Shown here piece by piece: positions 1 through 11,659 of a DNA stretch of 64,000 bases. How positions within the stretch are numbered: position 1 is the first letter of the stretch; every line of letters begins with the position of its first letter. Under the pieces are notes generated by a model. The model searched no databases and was not told the DNA's origin. It saw only the letters and a list, made by a program, of their open reading frames with translations. Made by a program: the position numbers and the translations under genes. The stretch spans positions 1,607,507 to 1,671,506 of the forward strand of contig KK106981.1 in NCBI GenBank assembly GCA_000611775.1. Reading direction: 5' to 3'. The stretch comes from Umbilicaria muhlenbergii (Eukaryota; Ascomycota; Lecanoromycetes; Umbilicariales; Umbilicariaceae).

Positions 1-30
1 CTTTACATGATCAATCACTTATCAGGTCAT

Positions 31-940
31 CATGATGATGTTTATAATGACAACATTCACAACTTGACAGCTTGCTCAAAAATAAGATTTTAGTTAATAG
101 TACTTTATGCACTCAGAGCACTCTCTGAGCAGTAAATGAGCTCATACAAATCTTACACTTTAAATAACTATTATACCTTCATGAATAATAAAAAACTTTT
201 TATTGAAAAGTTTTAAATCTCTTTATTCTGTACACTTTACAAACTAAAGATTTCTTCATAAGTTTTAATTTGCAATAGTTATGAATTAAAAAACTTTTAA
301 CTAATTATAAATATATTAGCATATTGAATAACTATTGCGCTTTTATACTGATGATATAACTTTCAGTTTATAAGTTGTAGAGAATAAGCTGTTTAAGAGT
401 TTTCTTATACAAAGTTTCTTTTTATATGTTGTTGTTGTTGAGTTATTCAAAAAGTCATTAAAAGTCTGTTTATTAATGTTGTAATTTTCGTCACTGAAAG
501 TTTGAAATCAATGTAACTTTTAACAACAACAGTTATAAAAAAACTTTAAGTTATAAAACTGTTAAATAGCTTCTTCTCTACAACTTATAAACTAAAAGTT
601 ATATCATAAGTATAAAAGCGCAATAGTTATTCAATATGCTAATATATTTATAATTAATTAAAAGTTTTTTAATTCATAACTATTACAAATTAAAACTTAT
701 GAAGAAATCTTTAGTTTGTAAAGTGTACAAAATAAAGAGATTTAAAACTTTTCAATAAAAAGTTCCTTATTATTCATGAAGGTATAATAGTTATTTAAAC
801 TATAAGATTTGTATGAGCTCATTTACTGCTCAAAGAGTGCTCTGAGTGCATAAAGTACTATTAACTAAAACCTTACTTTTGAGCGGGCTGCTAAGTTGCA
901 GATGCATCAAGGTTGCCTGCAGTGATATGTTCATCATCAT
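31..940. repeat. long imperfect inverted repeat (hairpin-forming)
   Basis: Bases about 31-440 are the reverse complement of about 525-940, leaving a loop of roughly 80 bases. The inner 370 or so bases of each arm match closely: blocks around 100-400 reappear inverted around 560-880. The differences I could see are nearly all C/T or G/A transitions, several in CA versus TA context. The outer ends fade out. It could be a foldback element or a head-to-head pair of element ends; no protein is encoded in it. A transcript through it would fold into a long double strand. Confidence 0.85.
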
Positions 941-1639
941 CAGAGACATGAGATCAGAAGCTCAGAGCGCTCAAAGTGCTAAAAACTAACTCAGAGCTAA
1001 CTTGTTAAATTGCTGATGTTGTTATGAACTCAGCATTCATCAAGTTGAAGAATCTCTTGACTGAGGTATTAATATGAGTGACAGAATCTTTAAGTAAGTT
1101 GATTTACAGTGTTAAAACTTCTGTTTAAAGCTGCTGCAACTTTTATTGTTTTAAAAGTTTATCTCACTGTCATCTCACTTGCATGATTTCATCATTAATG
1201 TTGCACATCATTTCATCTGAGGATCCTTCACTCATGAGGTTCACTTCATTGATGTCAGAGGAAATGAGTGATGTTTCATGATCATTTTATTAATTCTTTA
1301 TCATCATGTCTCATTCTGCTTCAGAAGTTTAACATAATTGATTTTAAGTTTGCATCTTATCTCAGGTCATCACTCTTTTAAAGGTAAAATTATTAAAACT
1401 GTAAGATTATAACATCCTTTATTAAAAAGAGAAGTATAGTTGAGGTATGTGACAGCATGAGATATAAATGTATAAAGGTTATATGATCTTAATTATATAA
1501 AATTAATAACTAAGGGATTAAAGTGAGATCAAGCAGTGCAGAGTTTTCATGTGACTCATTAACATTGTCAAGCTGCTTGTAGAGCACACACTCTACGTAA
1601 GTTTTAAATTATTATTAACTCATGACAGTAAAGGAGTGT

Positions 1640-4600
1640 GTATTTGAGCTTTTACTCACTCTTTAAAATAATCTTGTGATCATAAAGTTGATGCAGAGGG
1701 AGTTCATTTACAGTTTTTTTAAAAAAAACATCAATCAGGTCATGATATTCTGAAGGAAAAATCATCTTGATATTCAGTTCACTTAACTTCAGTTCAAGGT
1801 TCAATGCTTTCTTAATCTGTTGAATAAAAATAATAAAGATTTTGTTGCCTTTCTTCATATTCAATGCAAACAGTGCTGCATTAATCATCTTAATATTAAC
1901 TGCATGTGAGGAGCTATTACCCTTTGATGTGAAAACTGATTCAAGATCAACTTTTATAATAAATTTCTTTAAGATCTGATAAAGTTTCAGTGATTCAATT
2001 TAATCATTTACTTCAGGTTCAATCATTCAGTTTGTTCATTTATTCAGTTTCAGTTTCATTTATTCAGTTTCATTCAGTTCATTCAGTTCAGTTCATTTAT
2101 TCAGTGAGAAAATCACTACTCAGTTCACAGGGTTGATTAGAATCTGAGTGTGATTTATTCAAAAGAATCTCAGTATAATGTTGAGATCTTTCATGTTTAC
2201 AATCATGTTATGACTCCTGCACTATAGTATTAGCAAAGTATGCAATGTGAGTGTACACATGATACTGCTCATCATGCTCACCTGTTAAGCATGTTGAGCA
2301 TGAAGTGTTACATCATGTTGCTCATCATGCTCACTGAGATGAGCATGATGAACACACTGAGCACATGAGTCTCCTATAATCTATATAATCACAGGTAGAT
2401 TCATAGTTAGGAGCTCATGCTCAACTTATGTATTAAAAGCAATCTACTAATTTTATCTTTCAGTACTATTCATGATTACTTGTGATATGAACAGTTCAAT
2501 GAATAATAATATTATTTCAATCATTATGACATCACCTGTTACACTTTGAGCATCAATTTATGAAGTATCAGTCATGCAATGAACTGACTCATCAGTCTCA
2601 TGATGTCTGTTTTCACTGAGAGAGGCTGATCAGTCACAGGACAACTCTTTAACAAAGTAATTTAAATTAAGATTCTGTTGCTGAATAAGTTTCTTGATGA
2701 AAGAAGAATGTTAAACTTGTTTCTCACTCAGCTTGACATCTACTTATGATTCAACAATTCTCTGTTCAAGATTCAGAGTCAATTGACATCAGAGATGATG
2801 TCATGAGAAGGGGAATGCTGTGTCAGGGCCATCATATATATAGTATGACAGTACAACATTATGATACAACATTATAATATGACACTATGGTATGACACTA
2901 TAGCTTAGATATGATGACTCAGCGCTTAGCACCTTGACATCAAGTGAAAACTCTTCACAAGGAGATGCAGAAACCTGCTTCCTCAGTGATTAATTTTACC
3001 ACTGAATAAAAAATGTATAATCATTGCATTGACCTCATCATGATTATATTGCTTATGACATTTTATTTAAACATCATTACAACACTCTGTCATACATCCT
3101 GCCTCTTACAGAGGTTTATAATCCTTTGATTTCTTTATATTTAATGAACTTTGACCTTCATTCATTGAACTACTCATGTGATTCATTGAATCTTTCTTTT
3201 CATTCAGTTGTCTTTTCATCTCATTAATGTTGATTTGCTGTTAAGCTCTTCATGTCTTTGGTTATGCCTGTAGCTGCAGGACTGACTTTTTAAGTGATTT
3301 AATAAATTTTTCCTTTCACTCATTTAACCTTGTTGAATGTTCAGTATCCTCAGGGTCAACTTTATTAAGTGTTATTATGATTTCATCTCTTTCTGCCCTT
3401 CTTAAGATCTGAGTCAGTGTTGCTGCCTCATGCAGATTATTACATCATTCAGTATCTGCTTAATGTTCTGATTTGACTTTTGATAGCTGTAATTTTCATC
3501 TTGATATCATCAAGTTCTTGCTTGCCTGATATTGAGCCTCCTCAGGTCAAATCAGCTTTTGATTAAAATAATTAATCAATATTTTAATCTTCTTGAATCA
3601 TTTTCTTCTGATCAGAACATCATGCCTGCTGATGTCACAAAATAAGAAGTGAGTAGAGATTCATCTTCTGTCAATCACTAAATTTGCTGTAAATGCTTTG
3701 AAGATCATCTCAGCATTTTAATTATTATATTTTGTTAAGAAAACTGACCTTTATGCTGTTCTGATGTATAACTGCAGATGCTTTTTCACAAATTTAAAGT
3801 GCTTCTTGTGAATGAAAGTCTTTTCAGTAACACTGATGTTTAGCAGAGCTGCTACTCTTATAATTAAATTATTGACTGCAAGTTAATAATCTCAGGTCAA
3901 TGATGACTTCTTTAAAATGTTTAATATTTTCATCTTGCTTATCTTTGCTTCTTCTGTTGACTCTAGAGTGAAGACTTCACCTAGAGTAACTCATTTTCTG
4001 AATCTGAATGATTAAAGTTTACAGCCTTTGCCTCAGCTTTTTTTAACTTATCAGGATAATTCCTCATCAGGTGTTCTTTCTTATTGCAGATGTAATAAAT
4101 TATGTTAATTAACATTAACCTGATTGCTTCTCATGCAATAGCAGTAATTGTGATGATTATCTTCTTTTTAAATTTAAAAGCTGACTGCTTCCTCTGCAGC
4201 TTCTGTTGATTCTTTCATTCTTTAATTCTTTCACTTATTTTAACAAGATCTCTCATGAACTGTTGAGCTTTTTTATAATAAGTGTCAAATGACATGTCCT
4301 CATCAGTGACATAAATTTTCATTTGAACTTGAAGTGAGTTATATAACTTATCATGAATTTTCTCTTTTCACTGATCTGTTGACATCTTCACTGAGTTCAT
4401 CAGTCATAGAAACTTTACTGAAACATGTTAAAGTTCTCAAGATAAGACATCTTGAACTTCTTTAGCTGCTTTCATGTCTTCAAGTGATGATCTGAATCCT
4501 TGAAGATGTTCTTCAGGTACTGAATAATCCCTTCAACATAAATCTCTCTTCCTGACTGAGCCTTCAGTCATGAATAAAAGTGTTCAGCAGCCTTGCTGTC

Positions 4601-5300
4601 AACTCATGTCTTGATGTAAGTCACTTTAACATGTTCAGCTTCATCTTGATCTGACTGATCAAATCAATCATCATTGATTAATAACTTGCTCTTCATCTGA
4701 TCATCTCATACCTGAAACGTGAGCTTAAGATCATCATTCAGAATTGATGAATCTGAAAACTTCACTGAACACTTCTTTATTGTGTCATTCATGTTTAATT
4801 TAAATGTGCCTTCTCTTGATCACTCTGCTTCAGAGTTGTTAAATCATCAGGTTAACTTCAACACATTCTGTTTCAGTTCTTGTTTCTCAGTTGTTAACTT
4901 CTTTATCTGAGAGTCTTTTTAATTATTTTGTTCTTTTAGATCTTGTATCTGTGTCTTGTATGAATCTCTCTGATTTAGCATCTTCAACATTAGATGACAG
5001 GTGTTCTCTGAATCATGTGCTGCTCATCACTGTAAATTTTCAAGGGTCACCTCATCTTAAGAGTTCATCTTCATGATGTTTACTGTTTTTGATCTCTCAT
5101 GATCATCTGACTGTCCTTCAGTCAAGAATAATCTTTCAGATTGAGGAAAGATCCCTTTCTTTCAATGTGATTTAATCATAATTTCTTCAGTGCTTCAGAC
5201 ACTTACTCTTAGTGCTGAGATTATCTGATTTAAAACCTTGCTCTTTCAACTGCCTCTACTGCAGTTGTCTGTGCTTACAAATAAGTCTTCAAGGGCGCTT
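1640..5300 (-). mobile_element. fossil Ty3/gypsy LTR retrotransposon, heavily broken
   Basis: On the minus strand, 1652-1888 translates to a segment typical of the start of the Ty3/gypsy reverse transcriptase region (a motif like YHDLIDVF followed by LPLHQLYDHKI). Further right, near 4040-4110, the minus strand shows a decayed gag-type zinc knuckle context. The order gag then pol on the minus strand is consistent with one element. Both ends are uncertain and no convincing LTR pair was found. It is broken throughout, with no long open frame left, and probably old. The family call rests on these two patches only. Confidence 0.65.
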
Positions 5301-6942
5301 ACATGTTGCAGGACTTTTCATTTATTGTGACTGCTTCTCACAGTTACCTGTCATCATGACAGAGTACTTCCTGATCATTCATTGCTTACTTCTCACAGGA
5401 CTTAAGAATTGATTGTTGATAATCAATTGATGAATTTAAGATGTTCTAGGAACCTCCTGATCACTCAGTAGACTGTGAACTTATTGAGACATTTGATGAT
5501 GTCAAGGAAGAATTTTTTCATCAACACATGTGTTTGTCTCAGCTGGTATTCTGTCACCTTCAGAGGTCAAAAAGAGTGTGAGTACTTTTCTAATATTACA
5601 GCTAGCTATTTCACTTCATAGGCAGGCCTAGAACTGTTGCAAGAGGTGAGCTATTTGAACCTAGAAAAGTACAAAGAAGGAAGCAGTCTTGTGGGTGCAG
5701 CCATGACATAAATGTCAGAGTGCCAAGACACACTAGTCTCAATCTAGTTTAACGTCAGGTAGTTCAATATCCGTCAGTGCCAGTTGATCATGTCATAACA
5801 ATCAGAATGCATGTGTTTGGGAAGTTCTAGGAAGGCTCATTGAATCATGCAAGAAGCTGAGGCTAAGGGTTATGATCAGTTGCTGATACAGTCAACATGT
5901 CATGAAAGTCTCAGCTCAAAGATTCAGACCCCTTGCACTGACATTGCTCAATGAACGTGTCTGTCTGTCTTTTAGAACCTCAAGTAAAAAAGCTCAAACT
6001 ATTGAAATCCTCTGCTTACCTTTGCACTTGCGCTGCACAATGATGTTTGTTGACATGAATTTTATTTCACTTCTATCAGCCTCAGAAGGCAGGCTTGCAT
6101 AATGATGTGCAGTTTATCTCCTTCAACCTCCGTGTCCTCACAGCTAGTGGGGAGGACAACAATTCTGAGGCCGTTGAATCAAGCAAGAAACTGAGTAGAA
6201 CAGTACAAGATTATAACCTCATCAAATTTCTAAATATAAATACTCCGCCGCTGAAGGAATCTCATAATCTTTTGTCTGAGTCAGCGCAGACAGTGAGTGT
6301 AAGACATTTCATCAGCTCTTGAGGGGCGCTGCGACATGTTATGGATTACAATCGATTCCTATCGATTCTTATGGTTATGAGTATCTTTATGGTAGTACTA
6401 AGGTTGGTACGACGTTGGAAAGCTTACTCCGGAGTAAAGTCAGACCAATTCAGAACAAGCGAGTAATTTGATCACAGTATGTATTCGTACGTACATGTGT
6501 CGCCTCCCACTCTAAAAGGACCACTCTGTATGTTGACGCCTACAGCTTGTCTAATTAGGCCAACTTCAATCAAGATTGTTAAATATGCAGCTGTCGGGTT
6601 CGGCAGTCGCATATATTGTCGCTTATTCGGGTTCAGATTCAGGGTTCAGGCAGTCACAGCAGGGCCATATAGTAGGCCTGCCCACATTGTTTTAAGGGGC
6701 CAGTTGATCCGTTGAATGATATTCAACAAAGAACTCTCACCAATTGTACTGTTCACCATGCGTGTATTGGCCGCGCTTGTAGACTTTGCAATGCGGTAAC
6801 TGAAACCACCCAGCTTGAAACTGCTGCTGTTCTAACACTGGATGTGGCAAGCAAACGATGGATACATGCCCTTGCGTATAAACTACTTCTCTTTCCCAGC
6901 TTGCAGACACAAGGTCGGCAGCAGCCCTTTTCCCCAAGCTTC
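5300..6942. other. transition zone, no supported gene
   Basis: Composition changes from AT-rich and CpG-poor to balanced between about 5900 and 6500. Short open frames occur, but none shows a recognisable domain, splice structure or codon pattern. Probably the edge of the repeat block plus the promoter region of the secreted protein gene that follows. Confidence 0.5.
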
Positions 6943-7535
6943 ATGATGCGATACCTCTTTTTGTCACTCATTGCGGTAATAGCCCATTTTGCTGCGCTCT
7001 CTTCATCATTTCCGCTTGGGGATCTGCAGGTAGATATTCACAGCGGACACCAGGTAGGTGATCCTACAACAAGCATCAAAGTGTAAGTGACCAGGTGTTC
7101 TCCTCATTAAATAACAGCTGCTGAGCTCAACTTCCCTTCAGCCGCTCTCCGTCCACCACTCTCTTCCCGCGCGCGAGGATCCGCGTATCGTCCCCGAACA
7201 CCAGAACCTACCTCATGCTAACAACCAGCGGCCAAATTGCTGGAGGCTTGATTAGCCCAAGAGTGCAGAACTTGCTTCTCAGCGCATACAACCATGTGGA
7301 AGAATTGCTAGCCCGCAACGGTGATGGGATAATTGCTGACGGCTTCTTTACCTGGCGCGGAACTCGAGGCGTTACACTTCAGGTTTGGAACAACAACAAT
7401 CATCAGACGACGTATGGCGTGCTGGGTGTAGCCATTAATGCCTTGCAATGGTGGATGGCTTCGAATGAATATATGGCCGTGAACTTTGATATCTACGATG
7501 GGGCTAATAAGGTGGGATCAGGGGAAGTTGTGTGA
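6943..7535 (+). CDS. small secreted protein, family unknown
   Basis: Two exons (6943-7082 and 7142-7535) joined across a 59-base GTAAGT...CAG intron give a 177-residue protein. The first 23 or so residues (MMRYLFLSLIAVIAHFAALS) form a classic signal peptide, so the product is probably secreted. The mature part has no cysteine-rich pattern; its C-terminal half contains GVTLQVWNNNNHQTTYGVLG and an aromatic stretch around QWWMASNEY. I do not recognise the family. Another ATG lies three bases downstream, so the first residue is uncertain. It is the first intact gene beside the degenerate block, which is typical of fast-evolving secreted effectors, but effector function is only a guess. Confidence 0.7.
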
Positions 7536-8114
7536 TCTTGTTGTTTAGTTGCTTAGCTGTTCTTCTCTCACTTTCTTAGTCTCCTGCTTTGGCGTCTGTG
7601 TTTCATATTAGATAATACCGCTACCCTATGACGGGGCCTCTCTTGGATTATTTATAGGAGACAATCGGTGCATAGAGACAATGGATTCAGAGACTGAACG
7701 GAGGGGCTTCTGAGAGGTGGTTCACCACAGAATTTGCTTTGTGGGGAAAGGGGCGAAGCGTTCAAGAGGCTCAGCAATTGAGATTGCATATCAACTTGAG
7801 AACACAGGGTGCGCCTGACATGAGGCTGGAAACTACCAGCGATGACTGCTCATGCATCTGACGGCAGTTGAAATAACATTCGTAGGATTTGTACTTAGCG
7901 CGAATTGCGTTGTTGAAAGCAAATGGCCATTGTAAGCTCATGTTCTCGTCGTGTCACTACCAGGAAATTCAAAGGGGGAGTGTCATTCTAGAGTAAGGCT
8001 CAGCGGCTTACAATAAATCCGTCCAAAACCGTTCATAACGCAGCGAGCGAAAGAGTGCACCGATCACACCAAACCATCAAATGTTGTCGTGGTCGCTGGT
8101 GGCAGCGATCAAGC
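7536..8114. other. intergenic, nothing recognised
   Basis: No open frame with coding character and no RNA gene seen. It holds the 3' flanks of the secreted protein gene and of the convergent FAD oxidoreductase pseudogene. Confidence 0.6.
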
Positions 8115-9604
8115 TCATTTCAGACAAGCTCTTGTCAGAAGGTACTGTTCCGGTAAAGCCTCATCCCGGACCAATTGCTCTTGCGCCTCATCTACATCAC
8201 CGCCAGTCTCCACTGCTAGCAAAATATTCACGAGAGCTTTGGCGCAGAGCGTTGCGTTTGGCATACCATGACCAAAGTATCCACCCGCAAGGTACACACC
8301 CTTTTGATCAGGAACGCTGCCGACCCAGGGTCTCCAGTCGCGAGAGTAGCCCATAATGCCTGACCATTCATGCGTAGCTGGGAGGGCTCCTTCGTCATTG
8401 ATTACTTGCACAGGGTCGGTTTCAATTCCTTCAAAAGCAAGCGTCCCGTTGAGAGCTCTGCGCAAATAAGTTGCCGTTGCGGGGTATATGCGAGAATCAT
8501 CGTCGATACCGAGGCCCTCGTTAGGAGCCAGAGCTCAGCCACCACCAAACATAAGGTGCCCTCCATGGCGATCCGGGATAGGATCTTCACTATATGAACG
8601 TTGAATAAGGTAATCATGCTGCAGGAGGCCGTTTTCAAGCTTTCCGTTAAACCCGTATGAGTGTTGAATCCGCGAAGATCCGTCCGGCGGAATGAGCGCA
8701 GACATTTGCCCAAGCACAGGAGTTATGTCCCCGGAGAATTCAGGCAACAGGTGTGACGTATATCCATTGGTCGCAAGGATAATATGACGGGCAGAGACAA
8801 CACCTCATGGTGTACGAACGGCCCATCTACCGCCACAAAGCTGCTCAAGACTCGTGACTGGAGTATGAGTCTGTATATTCACGGAGCCCCTCTTCACGAG
8901 ACCTTCCAATATCCACGCCACTAGTTTGTAGGGCCATAGGCTTGCTGCTGTGGAGTTCAATGTTGCACCGACGGCGTTAGGAACCCTGTGTTGTGCCAAC
9001 TGATGCTTATCAGACACAATCTCAACCAGCTCTCCAAACTCCGAATCCGCCCTTTTCAATGCTTGCACATCTGCCACAGCTACTGCAAATTCTTCCTCAG
9101 ATAAGTAGGCGTGACAGGCGGCGAGCGATCACCATTCGCAGGGGATGCTGTTGGACTGAACGTAAGAGCGGACGGCTCAGTAGTTCAGGAGCTCAAATTC
9201 AGAGATGTTGAGAGAGGAGCCGTAGATCAGAGGCTGACAGTGTCCACTGTTCTGATATCATTGAGCTCAGCGATTAGCAAGTATGCCACGAACGGCGGAT
9301 GTCTGAGGGTGATGGAGGTCGCCAGAAAAGGCCTCACGCGTCCCGTAGCTCCCCAGCAGACTTCCCTTGCCTCTAGCATCAAGATGCTCAGGCCCTTTGA
9401 GCGCTCATCTTCACCGAGGAAGCGCGCCGCAGATGTATCAGTGATACCGCTACCCACAATCACAACATCTGCGTTGGTAGGAAGCTCTGGTGTAGTGTGG
9501 TGATTCAGGAGGAATTGCGACGGCTCACTATGCCAGAAAGAGGCCGTAGAGACCGTGGACGGGAGATTGGCTCTCCCTGGAGACTGCTCATATACCACAG
9601 TCAT
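8115..9604 (-). pseudogene. FAD-dependent oxidoreductase (DAO family) pseudogene
   Basis: The minus strand encodes a DAO-type flavoprotein: N-terminal FAD-binding Rossmann motif VVIVGSGITDTSAARFL, then GATGR/NSGHCQPL across an intron, later WPYKLVAW, ATNGYTS and the C-terminal WSGIMGYSRDWRPWVG and HGMPNA motifs. Exon 1 runs 9604-9338, an 86-base GTGAGG...CAG intron follows (9337-9252), and exon 2 continues in one frame to about 8115. That frame is interrupted by TGA at about 9181, 9129, 8805 and 8535, each where an arginine codon CGA is expected from context; a further TGA at 8115 is near the natural end. Apart from these the frame is intact, so inactivation looks recent and chemically uniform. 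The substrate cannot be deduced. Confidence 0.85.
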
Positions 9605-9714
9605 TGTACAGCGACGGTTGTTATACTTGCAAGGAGGGAATAACGATAAGCACTCACAAAGCTGCATCAATGAGGGGCCGTCTATGGGACGATCACATGC
9701 AATGCACTACCCCG

Positions 9715-10202
9715 CAACTTTAGTAGGTGCCGTAATTTTAGTAGGTGCCACGCCTTGAGTGGCAGTCCTCTGCAGAGGGTTCCCTCAACTACTTATCATT
9801 CAACACAGATAATTATTTTTGCAAAAATCACTTCAAAGATTCATCTTCGTCGCCTTTGTTGTTGTAGCATCAAGTGGGGGTCCTCGTAAAAAGACACCCC
9901 ATTGACACCCCCTTAACCCCCTAGAACATAGTGTCTCAGTGAAAGATCTGACTAAGTTCCTACTCATTACACCAATCTTCAACACTGGAATCTGCGTGTA
10001 ACTCTGCGTTGATAGGGTGCTGAAGCTCTCCATGTATGGCCTTCAGTTCAGAGGTGATCACCTGAATTGATCAGGTGCTTGCGATTACATACGTGTATGA
10101 GGGGTGTCAATGTATCAAATTGGGGTGTCATTCTATGAGGACCCCTTGTACATAGCATTGTTGTTCAGTTGATGTTGGGTACCCTCTACTCAGTGGGCCC
10201 GT
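9715..10202. repeat. direct repeat block, copy A
   Basis: About 490 bases that recur at 11660-12228. Shared landmarks in the same order are a TTTAGTAGGTGC segment with CTGCAGAGGGTTCCCTCAAC, the MITE described separately, and a TTGGGTACCCT...GTGGGCCC segment. Copy A ends about 75 bases before the open frame that starts near 10278. The copies have diverged clearly and copy B carries about 190 extra bases before the last landmark. Confidence 0.75.
9883..10146. mobile_element. MITE-like element, copy A
   Basis: A segment of about 265 bases with terminal inverted repeats of about 40 bases. The left end reads GGGGTCCTCGTAAAAAGACA and the right end is its approximate complement, ending GAGGACCCC; both ends carry GACACCCC motifs. 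There is no coding capacity. Target duplication not resolved. Non-autonomous DNA transposon is the likeliest reading; the superfamily is unknown. Confidence 0.65.
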
Positions 10203-10277
10203 TTCTTTCATTGACTGCTGAACAGGTCCTGTCAAATACCCTTCACCCGGTGGGCCCTTATATTCAGCAAAACTATA

Positions 10278-11271
10278 GTGTCCTCAGCTGCAGCGCCAGC
10301 GAATACTACCGCCTTAGCTGAGCTATCCAGCCGTAGAATTCTCTACTACAAGACTTGTCCCAGCGGGGAAGATTGGGCCAAGCTGGATCATGCTACCGCC
10401 GGAAAAGACGAGCTTTACAATGCAATCATCATTTTGGACAGCGCTGTAGCATTCCATCAGCAGCAAAGCAATCACAGCAAGGGCGTCCAGGGCACGTATC
10501 AATTCACTGTTCAATATGAGGCGGATCAGATTTCAGCGGGGGCTACTCAATACACTGTGAATGACGCTGAAGGCGTGATCATATCCATGGCTGATATCCA
10601 CATGGACCTCAAGCCTGAGTCAACCCCTTCAGCTGAGCCTTCTCTTGAGCGCAAAGCCTTCAAAATGCAGCGTTTTGTGAGTTCAAACGAGTTCCGTCTC
10701 GCCCAATTGTACAGCCAGTTCACAAAGATCAAATTTGTAATCTCAAACTGCAATCACATTAAGGGATGAGATCTTGATGCTGTGCTTTTCTTCCTGCGGA
10801 GCAATCGTGGCTACCACAAGGATACTGATGACCATGCATACATATGCCTTCAGTCCGCCGCTATGGAAGCAGAGGCTCGCGTTACAGAGGACCAGCTTGA
10901 AATGTTCAAGGGATGTGGTGTGAAGTTCAGTCTGTTTGGTCATTCTGAAGCAGTCCTCCTCGAGTGCTGGCGACAGGCTGTAAACGTGAATGCACTTGGA
11001 GAAATGGAGATTAAGGCAGAGCAGCTGGCGAAGCACTATCTTGTTCAGCATCCAAGCCTGCCAGATCCGTGCAACTATCACATTCCAGGTCGACATACGC
11101 CCCCTATCTCTCTCTTGGATAGAATTTATGTGATGATGCCAGCTGGAGGTCTCCGCAGTTTCTTATGTTGTAGACACCAACAACATCTACTTCACCAAGT
11201 GTGTGTACATCGCCTTCGACATTGTGGTGTTGAGAGGGGCCTCAGCTGAAATGGGAGTGCGACATTTGTAG
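10278..11271 (+). pseudogene. unknown gene, one in-frame TGA
   Basis: A coherent reading frame runs 10278-11088, is interrupted once by TGA at 10767-10769 (context suggests a former CGA), then crosses a likely 70-base intron (11089-11158, GTCGAC...CGCAG) into 11159-11271, ending in TAG. The last exon reads VSYVVDTNNIYFTKC and FDIVVLRGASAEMG, clearly more protein-like than the unspliced frame. The frame opens with GTG, not ATG, so the 5' end is missing or lies in an unseen exon. I do not recognise the family. It sits directly downstream of repeat copy A, as the SPO11-like gene sits downstream of copy B. Probably a dead gene. Confidence 0.55.
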
Positions 11272-11659
11272 GGCATGCCGGCTGGGCTGAGATGGGCTTG
11301 GCGTAGTGAGGGTATTCAAGGGGTCACATGGTGTTGAATATCTTTGATGGCCTGAACGTTTCACTGTGTTGAGGATGCACGCTGGCGGCCTCGTTTGTTG
11401 TATATCAAGCTGAATTTCAGTGTTCAGGCTCCTCAGCTGTGGTCCTATAGCTGGGCAATTTCTTCTTTTTTCTAGCTTCAAGTCTGTCTTCTTTGATATA
11501 CTCAACAAATTATGAGCACGGTCAGCGCGAGGACTAGGCGGTGAGATCTCACGCTTATGAAAAGTCTTCAGCTGCGTAAGTAACGGGCGGGCTCCACAGA
11601 CAACCCAATTGAAGATGATAAGCATATGTGACAAAAGTCATGCAAAAAGGGAAACTTCA
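11272..11659. other. spacer, nothing recognised
   Basis: No supported gene. An open frame on the minus strand covers most of it but has no recognisable motif or splice context and is probably chance. Confidence 0.5.

Larger units (their letters stand above)
1..5900. other. AT-rich, CpG-depleted degenerate block
   Basis: This stretch is much richer in A and T than the rest of the window and almost lacks the dinucleotide CG; runs of several hundred bases (for example about 2160-2360) contain none, while TCA, TGA, CA and TG are very common. No host gene can be read in it. It holds the inverted repeat and the retrotransposon remnant described separately. This pattern fits long exposure to cytosine-directed mutation (RIP-like or methylation-driven); the mechanism is inferred. 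Confidence 0.8.
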
